Shown here one piece after another: positions 1 through 10,181 of a stretch of 64,000 nucleotides of DNA. The position numbers and the translations under genes are program-made. The notes under the pieces are model-generated. The model was not told the origin of the DNA. It worked only from the letters and a program-made list of their open reading frames with translations, and made no database searches. Numbering within the stretch: position 1 is the stretch's first letter; each line of letters begins with the position of its first letter. Where the stretch lies: the NCBI GenBank assembly GCA_947685225.1, contig CANTUV010000014.1:5022001-5086000 (forward strand). The letters are read 5' to 3'. Source of the DNA: Garcia nutans. Its lineage: Eukaryota; Streptophyta; Magnoliopsida; Malpighiales; Euphorbiaceae.

Positions 1-27
1 AATGAAGTTTTCATCTTTCCAAATAGC

Positions 28-690
28 CTACTCCCACATATTAAGCCACTTAATTAAAAGTTGTTGCACTTGTTGATTTTTACGTGTGATACAATTGCAA
101 CCCAGCATAACAAATTGCACCTTTTTACTTGTAGCAAGCTTCAAATTTTCCTTGAGCAAAGCATCAAGTTTTTGTTGCTTTCTAATTGGCATTCTTTCAA
201 ACACCTTCAGGGCATTAATTCTCCTTAGCAAAATTTTAATTTTCTTTCTTTTTCTTCTCCGCATTTCAAATTAATTCTCTTGAAGGGTAATAATAAGAAT
301 ATTCTCCCATTTGGAAACAAGAACAGAGTAAACTTCACTTTCAATTCCAACATACTTCATTTCTACCTCTTTACCCATGACATAATCTTCCAAACTCCAT
401 CTGTATGTGTGTATATAGGCTTTGTAATTTGCACAAATATCATTAGATTCTAATGTTATATTTGCTAAAATTGGTCCCCTTTAATTCCTTGTCGTTTGCA
501 TTTCTCTCATTCCAATTCTTCAAGGGCAATATTATTAACCCTCATCCATTTAGGAACAAAAACATCATAATATTCCATATCAAAATCATCTTATTTCTTT
601 ACTTTTTCATTAGTAAGATAATCAACTAAATTCCATCCAACTTTTTTACATTTTATCTCACCAATTTCATATATACCAACACTATCATTT
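28..690 (-). other. Decayed coding-like DNA, unidentified
   Basis: The minus strand holds a 78-codon open frame at 28-264, rich in Lys/Arg (starts MRRRKRKKIKILLRR). Between about 260 and 690 are two similar stretches broken by stops. One reads WNLVDYLTNEKV...VFVPKW and the other WSLEDYVMGKEVEMKYVGIE...VLVSKW. They look like two diverged copies of one module of about 45 residues. I do not recognise the family. The stretch directly continues the kinase fragment at 763-1101, so it may be part of the same pseudogene or of a transposon carrying it. Confidence 0.3.
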
Positions 691-762
691 TCATTTTTTA
701 CACAACTCCAGACTCCCATTTTCATTTTCATAAATACTTATAGTGCGACCTGAAATTTTTAA

Positions 763-1101
763 ATTCCAAGATAGTGTCTTACTGTTTTCTTCAACAAAAT
801 GCAACATATGATGCATACTTTCACTTTCAATATATTCATAAACCAAAAGACGCTGCCCATATTCTGCAAAGTATCCTGACAATGAAACAATATTAGGGTG
901 CTTTAAATGAGACATATTTGAAATAGCTTTGAGAAAGTTATTTTCCTTTTGTGATGGAAGTGTTGCATTGTCGAATCTTCTTAATAACCATTGTTTTTCC
1001 ATTAGAAAAATCTCCTTTGTAAACACGAGGAGAACCGTCACCAATTAGAAACTCATTACTAAAACTATTTGTTGTTGTTTGAAGAGAAGTGACAGTATAC
1101 A
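763..1101 (-). pseudogene. STRUBBELIG-receptor-family kinase fragment, 3' piece
   Basis: The minus strand encodes the N-lobe of a receptor-like kinase: YTVTSLQ then TNSF, a glycine-loop region (GDGSPRVY, one residue short), the ATP-lysine region GKTMVIKK, then SNMSHLKHPNIVSL and GQRLLVYEY. This order and wording match STRUBBELIG-RECEPTOR FAMILY (SRF) kinases, which in plants are LRR receptor kinases at the plasma membrane. A frameshift near 970 separates the lysine motif from the following helix. Homology stops after LSWN, so the catalytic loop and DFG are absent. The fragment ends on the right at element A and resumes at 10182. It is non-functional. Confidence 0.75.
1097..1101. repeat. Target-site duplication of element A (left copy)
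   Basis: ATACA here and at 10182-10186 flank the outer LTRs of element A, as expected for copia integration. Confidence 0.85.
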
Positions 1102-1289
1102 TAAAAAGGTTTTGGACGGAAGAGTTAATTACTATATATTTTTTAACACTGATTAAACAAGGTGTTTATACAAATTCTTGCAACGGAAAAATATACAAAT
1201 ATTTTTAGTGATAAAACAGATGGTGATTAACTGTTTTAAATATTCAAATAACAGAAACTGTTGAGCTATGCTTATCCATATCCTTAATA
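1102..1289 (-). repeat. 3' LTR of element A
   Basis: 188-bp copy matching 9994-10181. On the minus strand the intact copy starts TGTTAAGG and both end CCTTTTTA. This copy begins TATTAAGG because of a C/T change. The polypurine tract expected just before it is degraded. Confidence 0.88.
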
Positions 1290-1926
1290 CGCCCACGTAA
1301 GACGGTGCTCCCATAGGAGACACCGATCTTGGACTGGAATTGAAGAAGACGATGTTTAGTTTGAGGCTTCGTGAGAAGATCAGCAAGTTGATCTTTACTT
1401 GATACATGTTGAACTGATAAAGTTCTAGCCTGTACCTGCTCTCTAACGAAGTAATAATCCAAAGAGAAGTGCTTCATTCTTGAATGAAAGATAGGATTTG
1501 CAAAAAAGGATGTTGTTCCCACATTGTCACAATATATTGTTGGTCCTGAGAGAAGCTTTTGACGAAGTTCTTTGAGTAGACACTGTAACCAGAGCAATTC
1601 AGCTGTTGTAGTTGCTACTGCTCGATATTCTGACTCAGTGAATGACCTGGCCACTGATCTTTGAAGTTTGGAAGTCCATGAAACCGGAGAACCACCCAAA
1701 TAGATAATATAGGCATTGGTAGAATCAAAATTATCCTTGTCTCCTGCCCAGTCAGCATAAGATTGCAAGACTTGAATGGGCGAAGATGAAGACCATGATA
1801 GTTCGTTCCTTTCAAGTAAGGGAGTAGACTTTTAAGTGCCTGCCAGTGAACTTCAGATGGGTGATGCTTGTATTGAGCTAGCTTATTGACTGTGAAGGAA
1901 ATGTCTGGTCTAGTGAAAGATAAATA
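1244..1926 (-). pseudogene. Element A RNase H
   Basis: The minus strand carries YADWAGDKDNFDSTNAYIIY, SWTSKLQRSVARSFTESEYR and IYCDNVGTTSFFANP, then HFSLDYYFVREQVQ and SKDQLADLLTKP. These are the copia RNase H motifs, including the acidic residues. A frameshift near 1770 separates it from the RT frame. The frame runs into the 3' LTR. Confidence 0.8.
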
Positions 1927-3072
1927 TTAAAGGGAACCGATAACACTCCGGTAAAGTTTCGAATCAACAGCTAAAGAGCCATCTAGTTTTTGTAGAGCAC
2001 AACTGATAGCCATTGGAGACCCTACAGGCTTCAAATCAAGGAGATTCAACTTGCATAGCAAGTCTAGTATATATTGATGTTGGGACAAAAATAGACTAGT
2101 TGTACATGGAATGACTGTGATACCAAGAAAGTGATGAAGTTGTCCCAAATTTTTGAGAGAGAATTTTGCTGAAAGCTGATCAATAAACTTCGAAATAGCC
2201 TGCTTATTGTTGCCAGTGATAATCAAATCATCAACATAAACAAGGAAATAAAGAAGCACCTCACCCGAAGAAAAAATGAATAATGAAGCATCAGATTTCG
2301 AGTTATAGAAACCATAAGAGATAAGAAAATCATGTAACGCCATATACCACATCCAAGGTGCCTGTTTTAGACCGTAAATTGATTTTTGCAAACAACACAC
2401 ATGAGATGGAAAATTAGCATCAATAAAACTCGGTGGTTGTTGCGTTAAGACTTCTTCATGTAGAGGGCCATGGAGAAAGGCGTTATTGACATCCAGTTGT
2501 TGAAAAGGCTAGCCATGAGAGATGGCAAAAGTGAGGACCATTCGAATGGTGATTGGTTTTACAAGCGGACTGATGGTGTCTCCATAGTCAAGTCCTGCTT
2601 GTTGATGAAAACCCTTGGCGACCAATCGAGCTTTGTATCGGTCAATACTCCAATATGGTTTTCTTTTTATTCTAAACACCCACTTGCACCCAATAGCCTG
2701 CTTTCCTGGTGGCAAAGGTACTAAGGTCCATGTGCCATTAGCAATTAATGCATTAAATTTAGCAGAGAGAGCTTTTCTCCAATTCATTTCACTTAAAGCT
2801 TTGGATATATAGCTGGGTTCTTGGGCATTTGGAATTGGGAGTTTGGTGGAATTAAAAAACTGCTTAGGCTTGAAGATATTATTCTTGGATCCAGTTATCA
2901 TCGAGTGAGTTCTTGTAGCAAGGGGTGGAATGGAGGAAGGAATGGTACCTAAGTTTAGTGGTGATGGAGTGATAGGTGGTGTGTTTGCGGTAGACCTTTC
3001 GTCCATCAGAGGAGCAAAAGAAAGTAGGCGTTGGGACGTGGCAGTGGCTGATGGACTCATAGAATCCGGCGT
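1927..3072 (-). pseudogene. Element A reverse transcriptase
   Basis: The minus strand reads KWVFRIKRKPYWSIDRYKAR, VAKGFHQQAGLDYGDTISP, then a stop near 2507, then CLQKSIYGLKQAPWMWY and the catalytic LVYVDDLIITGNN. It ends with SPMAISCALQKLDGSL and KLYRSVIGSL. This is a full-length copia RT with the YVDD box intact, interrupted by at least one stop and a break at about 2400-2510. Confidence 0.82.
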
Positions 3073-3077
3073 TGATG
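3073..3077. repeat. Target-site duplication of element B (left copy)
   Basis: TGATG here and at 8066-8070 flank element B exactly. The matching copies lie inside the Pol region of element A. Confidence 0.88.
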
Positions 3078-3524
3078 TGTTGAAAATTGATAAACTCAAT
3101 TTACATATTTTACATGTGCACTATCCATGCACGTAAATGGGAATGTTTAACTTAATGTTAAACATGTGCACCAACAATATACATAAATAACAATGTTTTA
3201 TTTAGTGTGAAGAATGTGCACCGGCCAAACTTGGTCAAAATAATGGGCATCATTCATATTAAAAATAATTAGATTTAGAAATTTGTCAAAAATAGTAGGG
3301 TAATATTTGCTATATAAATGGCCATTAGGCATTTGGAGATATGTAGATTTGAGAGAAGAAAAAGATAAGAGAAAAAGAGTGAGTGGAGAGAAATAAACGT
3401 GTGTTTTATGAGATTGTCATTTTTGTAAGAGTGGTTTAATATTTTTGAATTAATATAAGAAGTTTGAGTTTTTTTTTATTTTATTTGTCTCAAATTAAAC
3501 TTTGATTCCATATATTTTTCTACA
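3078..3524 (+). repeat. 5' LTR of element B
   Basis: 447 bp, starting TGTTGAAAATTG and ending TTTTTCTACA. It is followed after three bases by the tRNA-Met primer site. Confidence 0.9.
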
Positions 3525-3527
3525 AAT

Positions 3528-3540
3528 TGGTATCAGAGAC
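3528..3540 (+). other. Primer-binding site of element B
   Basis: TGGTATCAGAGAC, complementary to initiator tRNA-Met, three bases after the 5' LTR. Confidence 0.85.
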
Positions 3541-4525
3541 ATGGCAAATTCAGGAAGCTCGTTGGGGCAAATACCTCTGCTACGTCTTACAAAGTTAAAT
3601 TATGACAATTGGAGCATACAAATGCGAGCACTACTAGGCCCACAAGATGTGTGGGAGATAGTTGAGATAGGCTTTACTGAGCCAACAGATACTGCAGGCA
3701 TGACCACAAACCAACTAAAGGCGTTAAAAGAGACACGAGCAAAAGATAAAACTGCTCTCTATCTACTATTCCAAGCAATGGATGAGTCGGGCTTTGAGAA
3801 GATTGCCGGTACGACAACTTCAAAAGAAGCGTGGGATACTTTGGACAAAGCGTTCAAAGGAGCTGATCGTGTCAAGCAAGTTCGCCTCCAAACCCTTCGG
3901 GGTGAGCTTGAAGGCATGAAGATGAAGGAGTCAAAAGGTGTATCAGCTTACATCACACGCATTCAAACCATGGTGAATCAACTCAAGCGAAATGGTGAGA
4001 CATTAAATGATTCGTGAGTTGTGGAGAAGATACTGCGATCATTGACAAATAGATTTGAAAATGTTGTGTGCGCTATCAAAGAGTCAAAGGATCTCACCAC
4101 ATTAACAGTCGATGAGCTCGCTGGTTCTCTTGAAGTACATGAACAACGTAAGAAGAAAAAGAAGGAGGAGACTCTTGAAGAGGCTCTTCAAACAAAGGCA
4201 ACAATTATAGATGAAAAAGCACTTTATTCTCAAAACTCTTGAGGAAGAGGACGCAGTAGAAGAGGTCGTGGAAATGGTCATGGTGGTAGAGGTCGTGGTC
4301 AAAATGACTATCATGGAGGAAATGGGCAGATAAGCCAACAAAAGTGAAGAGGCCGAGGCCGAGGACGTGGTAGAGGTGGTCGGATAAATCACTCGAATAT
4401 TGAGTGTTACAAATGTGGCAAGCCTGGTCACTATGCAAAGAATTGTAACTCTGATAATTGTTATAACTGTGGCAAGTTTGGGCACTATGCAAAAGAGTGC
4501 TATGCTGATAAAAAAAAAAGTTAAA
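3541..4525 (+). pseudogene. Element B gag
   Basis: The start is ATG 3541 (MANSGSSLGQIPLLRL). It shows the UBN2 gag core: LNYDNWSIQMRALLGPQDVW, EAWDTLDKAFKGADRVKQVR, LQTLRGELEGMKMKES. In-frame TGA stops lie at 4015-4017, 4240-4242 and near 4345. After a Gly/Arg-rich linker come two intact CCHC zinc knuckles, CYKCGKPGHYAKNC and CYNCGKFGHYAKEC. A run of ten A at about 4510 shifts the frame into the protease. The three stops are each compatible with CGA (Arg) turned into TGA. Confidence 0.85.
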
Positions 4526-4810
4526 GAAAACACTAATTTGGTCACAGAAGAAGGATCCAATGATGGGCTTCTCATGATGGCCCATGATAATGAGAATACC
4601 AATAATGAGACAATATGGTATCTCGACACTGCTACAAGTAATCATATGTGCAGACACAAGCATTTATTCACAGAAATGCAAATCATTGATGGGCACATTT
4701 CATTTGGAGATGAGTCCAAAATCCAGGTGAAAGGTCGAGGCACAATTTCTTATCAACAAAAGAATGGTCTGAAAGGATTAATTCAGAATGTCTATTATGT
4801 ACCCGACCTC
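4526..4810 (+). pseudogene. Element B protease region
   Basis: The reading frame that starts upstream at 4400 continues as WYLDTATSNHM and FGDESKIQVKGRGTI, then YYVPDLKSNILSMGQL. This is the copia aspartic protease. The usual catalytic triplet D-T-G or D-S-G followed by A reads D-T-A-T here, so the invariant Gly is lost. Confidence 0.8.
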
Positions 4811-5690
4811 AAAAGCAATATTTTGAGCATGGGACAACTCATGAAGAAAGGATACTCAGTGTTGATGAAAGGTCGAGATCTTCAACTAAAAGACAAAAAT
4901 GGTCATCTAGTTGTAGGAGTCGAGATGGCAAGGCATCGGATGTACAAAATCAACCTTATGTATGTTAAAGAAAGATGCATGCAAATTAATGTTGATGACA
5001 AATCTTCTTTATGGCATTTGCGATTTGGTCATTTGCATTATGGTGTATTACAAAAGTTGTCAAAGAAAGAGATGGTGCATGGATTACCAAATATAGACTA
5101 TATAGAGAAATTCTGTGAGGAATGTGTTTTTGGAAAACATGCAAGGAACTCATTTCAGAAGAAGGCAGAATATCGAGCAAAAGCTCTTCTTGAAGTAATT
5201 CACACTGATATTTGTGGGCCAATCACTCCGGAGTCATTTAGTGGCAAAAAATACTTCATTACTTTTATCGATGATTTCTCCAGAAAGACTTAGGTCTATT
5301 TTTTGAAAGAAAAATCAGAGGCATTTGAGGTATTCAAAAGGTTTAAGATCATGGTAGAGAAGGCAACTGGAAAGTTTTTAAAAGCATTATGATCTGATAG
5401 AGGTGGCGAATACAATTCAACATATTTTGTGAGCTATTGCGAGGAGTATGGAATAAGAAGGCTCTTAATTGCACCTTATACTCCACAACAAAATGGAGTG
5501 GCAGAGAGAAAGAATCGGACTATTCTTAACATGGTTCGGTCAATGTTGAAAACTAAGAAGATGCCAAAAGAATTCTGGGGAGAAGCCGTACAGTGTGCAA
5601 TTTATGTGCAGAGCAGATGTCCACATACGAAGTTTGAAGATAAAGTGGCCAAAAGCCAACAGTTTCGCACTTTAAAATTTTTGGTAGTGT
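4811..5690 (+). pseudogene. Element B integrase
   Basis: The pre-integrase domain shows LWHLRFGHLHYGVLQKLS and CEECVFGKHARNSF. The integrase core carries HTDICGP (first D), SDRGGEYNS (second D) and QNGVAERKNRTI (E), so the D,D,E triad is present. Stops at 5291-5293 (TAG in place of the usual Trp after KT) and near 5390 (TGA before SDRGG) break it. A small deletion with frameshift near 5645 removes several residues before the distal domain, which resumes as SVTYAHVPDQRRTKL. Confidence 0.85.
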
Positions 5691-6735
5691 GACCTATGCA
5701 CATGTGCCAGATCAACGACGTACAAAGTTAGAAGACAAGAGCAAGAAATTTGTGTTCGTTGGCTACGACGAGAAAACCAAAGGCTACAAATTGCTTGATC
5801 CAATAAATCAAAAGGTAATGGTAAGTCGAGATGTTCAGGTGAATGAAGCAAGCAATTGGGATTGGAATAAATCTGTGGAAATAGCAGTGGAGATAGAAGA
5901 ATCATTAAGCATTCCATTATCGAGTTCTCAAATGAAGAGATCTTCTCCAGAAGCAATGAGTCCACAAGCGACTGATGATGAAGATAAACCAATTGAGCCA
6001 AGGATGCGAAGTCTGCGTGATCTATATGATTGCACAACAGAAGTACATCTTGTATGTCTTCTGGCAGATGCTGAAAGTATAAGCTTTGAAGAAGCAGTGA
6101 AGAATGAGAAATGGCGAGCATGTATGAATGAAGAGATCAACTCAATCGAGCAAAACAAGACATGGGAGCTCACAGATTTGCCAAAGGGAAGCAAGCCCAT
6201 TGGAGTAAAATGGGTATACAAGAAGAAAATGAATGCTCAAGGAAAGATTGAGCGATATAAGGCACGACTTGTTGCAAAGGGCTACATACAAAAGGCAGGA
6301 ATTGACTATGATGAAGTCTTCGCACCAGTTGCAAGAATGGAGACAATTCGACTTCTCATCTCTCAAGCAGCACAATTTGAATTGCCAATATTTCAAATGG
6401 ATCTTAAATCAGCCTTTCTGAATGGTGTGCTAGAAGAGGAAGTCTATCTTGAACAACCACCCGGTTACACTATAACTGGAAAGGAGCAAAAGGTGTTAAA
6501 ATTGAAAAAGACACTTTACGGGTTAAAGCAAGCACCTTGAGCTTGGAATACTCGCATCAATATGTATTTCAAGGAGAACAAGTTTCATCCAATGTCCGTA
6601 TGAACATGCACTATATGTGAAGAAAGAAAAAGAAAAATTGATGTTTGTTGCTCTATATGTTGATGACCTCATCTTTATGGGGAACAATGGCGAGATGATT
6701 AAAAGTTTCAAGGAGGAGATGAAGCGAGAATTTGA
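5689..6735 (+). pseudogene. Element B reverse transcriptase
   Basis: The distal integrase tail (FVGYDEKTKGYKLLDP) is followed by RT: WELTDLPKGSKPIGVKWVYK, IERYKARLVAKGYIQKAGID, SAFLNGVLEEEVYLEQPPGY and LYGLKQAP. It is interrupted by TGA at 6538-6540 (where Arg is usual). The frame then shifts near 6590. The catalytic LYVDDLIFMGNN lies at about 6652-6690. A short deletion near 6735 shifts the frame into the last segment. Confidence 0.85.
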
Positions 6736-7631
6736 CAAATTTGGGTTTAATGAAGTATTTTCTTGGTCTGGAAGTTAGACAAGGAAAGACAAGAATCTTT
6801 GTGTCACAAGAAGCATATGCAAAGGATGTCCTACAGAGGAACAACATGGCGAATTGTAATCCAGTCTCGACACCAATGGAACTAGGTGCAAAACTCTCAA
6901 AGTTTGATGGTGGAGATCGAGTAGATACAACAAAATATCGAAGTCTTGTGGGAAGCCTTCGTTACCTTACATGCACAAGGCCAGATATATCCTATAGTGT
7001 TGGAGTAGTAAGTCGATTCATGGAAGAACCAGTTTACACACACTGGAAAGCATTGAAGCGAATTCTCAGATATATTCAAGGAACACAATCACTCGGATTA
7101 TTTTACTCAAAGACAGGAGAATATAAATTGGTGGAATATTCGGATAGTGATTGGTGTGGAGACATAGATGATCGAAAGAGTACATCGAGATATGTATTTT
7201 TTATGGGAGACACGACATTCACATGGCTATCAAAGAAGCAACCAATTGTGACATTATTAACGTGTGAAGCAGAATATGTGGCAGCATCATGGTGCGTGTG
7301 TCATGCAGTTTGGCTTAGAAATCTGTTATATGAACTGAATCTCCAACAACAGAAAGCAACAGATATTCGAGTTGATAATAAGTCAGCAATTGAGTTAGCA
7401 AAAAATCATGTTCATCACGAAAGAAGCAAGCACATTGATGTTAGGTTTCACTACATTCGAGAACAAGTGAAAAAAGGACGAGTAAGAATGAGTCACATTG
7501 TGAGTCATGATCAAGTGGCTGACATTTTCACAAAACCACTACCGACTGTTCTACTCGAAAAATGTAAAGTGGCAATTGGAATGAAAGATGGAAGAGAATT
7601 GAGTTTAAAGGGGGGATTTGTTGAAAATTGA
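6735..7631 (+). pseudogene. Element B RT thumb and RNase H
   Basis: A 299-codon open frame from 6732: NLGLMKYFLGLEVRQGKTR, TKYRSLVGSLRYLTCTRPD, then RNase H with YSDSDWCGDIDDRKSTS, TCEAEYVAASW and RVDNKSAIELAKN, ending QVADIFTKPLP. The RNase H acidic residues are all present. This last quarter of Pol has no internal stop. The frame ends just inside the 3' LTR. Confidence 0.87.
7607..7618 (+). other. Polypurine tract of element B
   Basis: AAAGGGGGGATT immediately upstream of the 3' LTR; the expected primer for plus-strand DNA synthesis. Confidence 0.8.
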
Positions 7632-8065
7632 TAAACTTAATTTACATATTTTACATGTGCACTATCCATGCACATAAATGGGAATGTTTAACTTAATGTT
7701 AAACATGTGCACCAGCCATATACATAAATAATAATGTTTTATTTAGTGTAAAGAATGTGCACCAGCCAAACTTGATCAAAATAATTGGCACCATTCATAT
7801 TAAAAATAATTAGATTTAGAAATTTGTCAAAAATAGTAGGCTAATATTTGCTATATAAATGGCCATTAGGGATTTGGAGATATGTAGATTTGAAAGAAGA
7901 AAAAGATAAGAGAAAAAGAGTGAGTGGAGAGAAATAATCGTGTGTTTTGTGATATTGTCATTTTTGTAAGAGTGATTTAATATTTTTGAATTAATACAAG
8001 AATTTTGAGTTTTATTTTATTTTATTTATCTCAAATTAAACTTTGATTTCATATATTTTTTTACA
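7619..8065 (+). repeat. 3' LTR of element B
   Basis: 447 bp, about 95% identical by eye to 3078-3524. It directly follows the polypurine tract at 7607-7618. Confidence 0.9.
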
Positions 8066-8070
8066 TGATG

Positions 8071-8640
8071 TGGAGGTTGGTTGTTGAAAAGGAATTGTAT
8101 AGTGAGTTGGCAAAGTAGGAGTGGAAAGACACCAAGGAGTGGAAGAAGAAGAAGATACTCGGGGAAGGTCAGGTTTGTTATTGGAGTAAGGAAACTTGGA
8201 CTCATCAAATATAACATGTCTGGAATGATAGACACGACCAGTGGTGATATCAAAGCATAGATACGAACTTTGGGTTGGTGAATAACCGAGGAAAATGCAA
8301 GGAAATGTCTGTTTTTCTTTGTAAGGGGAAAAACCAAGTATATCCTGTGTAATGACGCACACTGATAAGGTAATAACGAAAATTATCAATGGAATTGATA
8401 GGAGAAGGGCCCAAACATCAGAGTACGATACTTCTAAAGGACTAGAACTGGATAAACTTGAATGACCAAATGGAAGCCTATGGCTTTTATTACACTGACA
8501 AGATTCACAAAGAGAATCTGAAAAAGAAGCTTGTAAATCAAAGTGTTTGTTGAGATGACGGAGTATTTTTGTGGCTGGATGTCCAAGACGCTGGTGCCAA
8601 TTGATTTGGTACTGGCGAATGCGGTGGGTTTGGTTTTGTC
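8071..8640 (-). pseudogene. Element A integrase remnant with deleted core
   Basis: The minus strand shows the pre-integrase zinc-finger region (LGHPATKILRHLN, then CESC) and the start of the integrase core (FRYYLI, YTWFFPLTKK). It then jumps directly to the distal part, FPCIFLGYSPTQSSYLC and GRVYHSRHVIFDE. Most of the catalytic core that should lie between is absent. Element B lies just to the left, 8066-8070 being its target duplication. Confidence 0.75.
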
Positions 8641-8659
8641 AGGTGTTTTGTTTGAGTGT

Positions 8660-9035
8660 GTCCACACGTAAACGCCTTCTTTATTCTGCCCTTGAAGAAG
8701 AACCGCCCCCGTATTGAGATCCTTAACATGAAAACAAGATGGAAAAAATTCAATGGAGATGTATTATTGGCAGGACAAAATTTGGAGACTGAAATTAAAA
8801 TTTTCACCATTGAGGGAATGCAAAAAACAGAAGATAATGTAAAAGAGAAATGAGGTAAGGATAGAAGTGTGGCCTGAATGAGTGATGGGCAAACCTGATC
8901 CGTCACCAATTAAAATTTCGTCCGGACCTGTGTATTCGGAATGAATAGACAAATTTCCTATGTCATTGGTAACATGATGTGAAGCCCCAGAGTCCATTAG
9001 CCACTGTGGGGTATTGCCTTTAGACTGAACAAATG
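8660..9035 (-). pseudogene. Element A protease region
   Basis: The minus strand reads QWLMDSGASHHVTND then IGDGSGLPITHSGH. This is the aspartic protease of copia Pol with the catalytic D-S-G intact. The frame breaks downstream, after LTSFLFYI, near the expected junction with the pre-integrase domain. Confidence 0.75.
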
Positions 9036-9068
9036 CATTGGCTGTTGGTGTTCAAGGTAATACTGATT

Positions 9069-9950
9069 TCATTTTGTAGCAATTTTTAGCAATATGTCCA
9101 TAACGGTCACATAACTGATACTGAATGTTGGAGTTGAGACGAGACTGAGAGGACCTAGACTTTGAATTGCGTTGCTGGTGGTGCTACTGTTTCTTGGAGC
9201 GAATGAGTCATCTGCAGAAAATTGAGTATTATTTGGCTCACGAAGATAGTTTGTATTTCTTTTGGTGAAGTTAACTTGAATTGGCACATCAGCGTTGGTT
9301 TCACGCTGCAGAAAAGCAGCATAGTCAGTGAGTTTGTCATGTAACTCTTCAAAGGAGATGGTTGTTTCACGAGCTCGGATGGCTGCGGTGATTTCTCTAT
9401 ATTCTGGCCCCACTCCGTTCAAGACATGAATGGTGATATCATCGTCAGAAAGTGGTGAGTCGATGAGGGCTAGTTCATTTGCAATAGCTTTAATGGATTG
9501 AAGATATTCAGCCAAGGTTTTGGATCCACGATTCATCATTAACTTCTCTTTGAGATGCATTACCCGTGACCTGGACTTGTTAGCAAACAATTTTGCTAAT
9601 TTTTCCCAAGCTTCCTGAGAGGTTTGAGATGCTGAGATCAGTGAGACAACGGTGTCAGAAACGAAGGCTAGAATGGGTCGCAACCATTATGAAGGATTGA
9701 TGGAAGCGGGACATGGATTTTGTCTAGTCACAAAATCCCTCAGATCATATCCAATGAGTAGCGAGTTAAATTGAGCACGCTGGGAGGGATAATTGTGAGA
9801 ATTCAGATTGAGCGGAAGTTGAGAAGCAGCATTTATGGATATAAGAGTGTCTTTGATGGTGAGTGGTATGGTCGTGTTAACAATTTGTGGATTGCTGGAG
9901 TTGCTGGGTGGCGAGTGCTCTGCAGTGGGTTGAGAGTTGTCATTTGTCAT
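9069..9950 (-). pseudogene. Element A gag remnant
   Basis: The start is at 9950 (MTNDNSQ). One in-frame stop at 9687-9689 splits the frame, which continues WLRPILAFVSD... through the UBN2-type gag core (EAWEKLAKLFANKSRSRVMH, then NRGSKTLAEYLQSI). Past the frame end at 9069 the sequence shows a zinc-knuckle remnant, YQLCDRYGHIAKNC at about 9080-9125. Its first cysteine is replaced by Tyr (a TGT to TAT change is likely). Gag would package element RNA; this copy is broken. Confidence 0.8.
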
Positions 9951-9981
9951 GATGGATCGAGTGGACGTTTAAGTCAGAGTT

Positions 9982-9993
9982 GCTCTGATACCA
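9982..9993 (-). other. Primer-binding site of element A
   Basis: TGGTATCAGAGC on the minus strand is complementary to the 3' end of plant initiator tRNA-Met, the usual copia primer. It abuts the 5' LTR without a gap. Confidence 0.85.
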
Positions 9994-10181
9994 TAAAAAG
10001 GTTTTCGACGGAAGAGTTAATTACCATATATTTTTTAACACTGATTATACAACGTATTTATACAAATTCTTGTAACAGAAAAATATACAAATATTTTTAG
10101 TGATAAAACTGAAGGTGATTAACTATTTTAAATATTCAAATAAAAGAAGCTGTTGAGCTATGCTTATCCATATCCTTAACA
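9994..10181 (-). repeat. 5' LTR of element A
   Basis: 188-bp LTR in minus orientation, starting TGTTAAGG at 10181 and ending TTTTTA at 9994. It is directly followed by the primer-binding site at 9982-9993. Confidence 0.88.

Larger units (their letters stand above)
3078..8065 (+). mobile_element. Element B: Ty1/copia LTR retrotransposon (TNT1-like) nested in A
   Basis: Complete 4,988-bp plus-strand copia element. The LTRs are 447 bp each (3078-3524 and 7619-8065), ending TG...CA, with target duplication TGATG. A primer site TGGTATCAGAGAC lies at 3528-3540 and a polypurine tract AAAGGGGGGATT at 7607-7618. The internal region reads gag, protease, integrase, RT, RNase H in one plus-strand order with about six stops and several frameshifts. 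By eye the LTRs differ at about 23 of 447 positions, mostly transitions. It inserted into element A after A had integrated. It is not autonomous. Confidence 0.93.
1102..10181 (-). mobile_element. Element A: Ty1/copia LTR retrotransposon (RE1-like), interrupted by element B
   Basis: This is a minus-strand copia element with 188-bp LTRs at both ends, ending TG...TA, and a 5-bp target duplication ATACA. A primer-binding site TGGTATCAGAGC lies directly beside the 5' LTR. The order is gag, protease, integrase remnant, reverse transcriptase, RNase H, which is typical of copia. Without element B and its 5-bp duplication, A is about 4.09 kb, shorter than usual because the integrase core is missing. 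By eye the two LTRs differ at about 13 of 188 positions, more than the LTRs of B, which fits A being the older insertion. Stops and frameshifts make it non-autonomous. Confidence 0.9.

Noticed and set aside
4102..4663. Minus-strand frames of 150-175 codons, rich in Ser/Thr/His
   Set aside because: They are antisense to the gag linker and zinc knuckles of element B and have no motif of their own.
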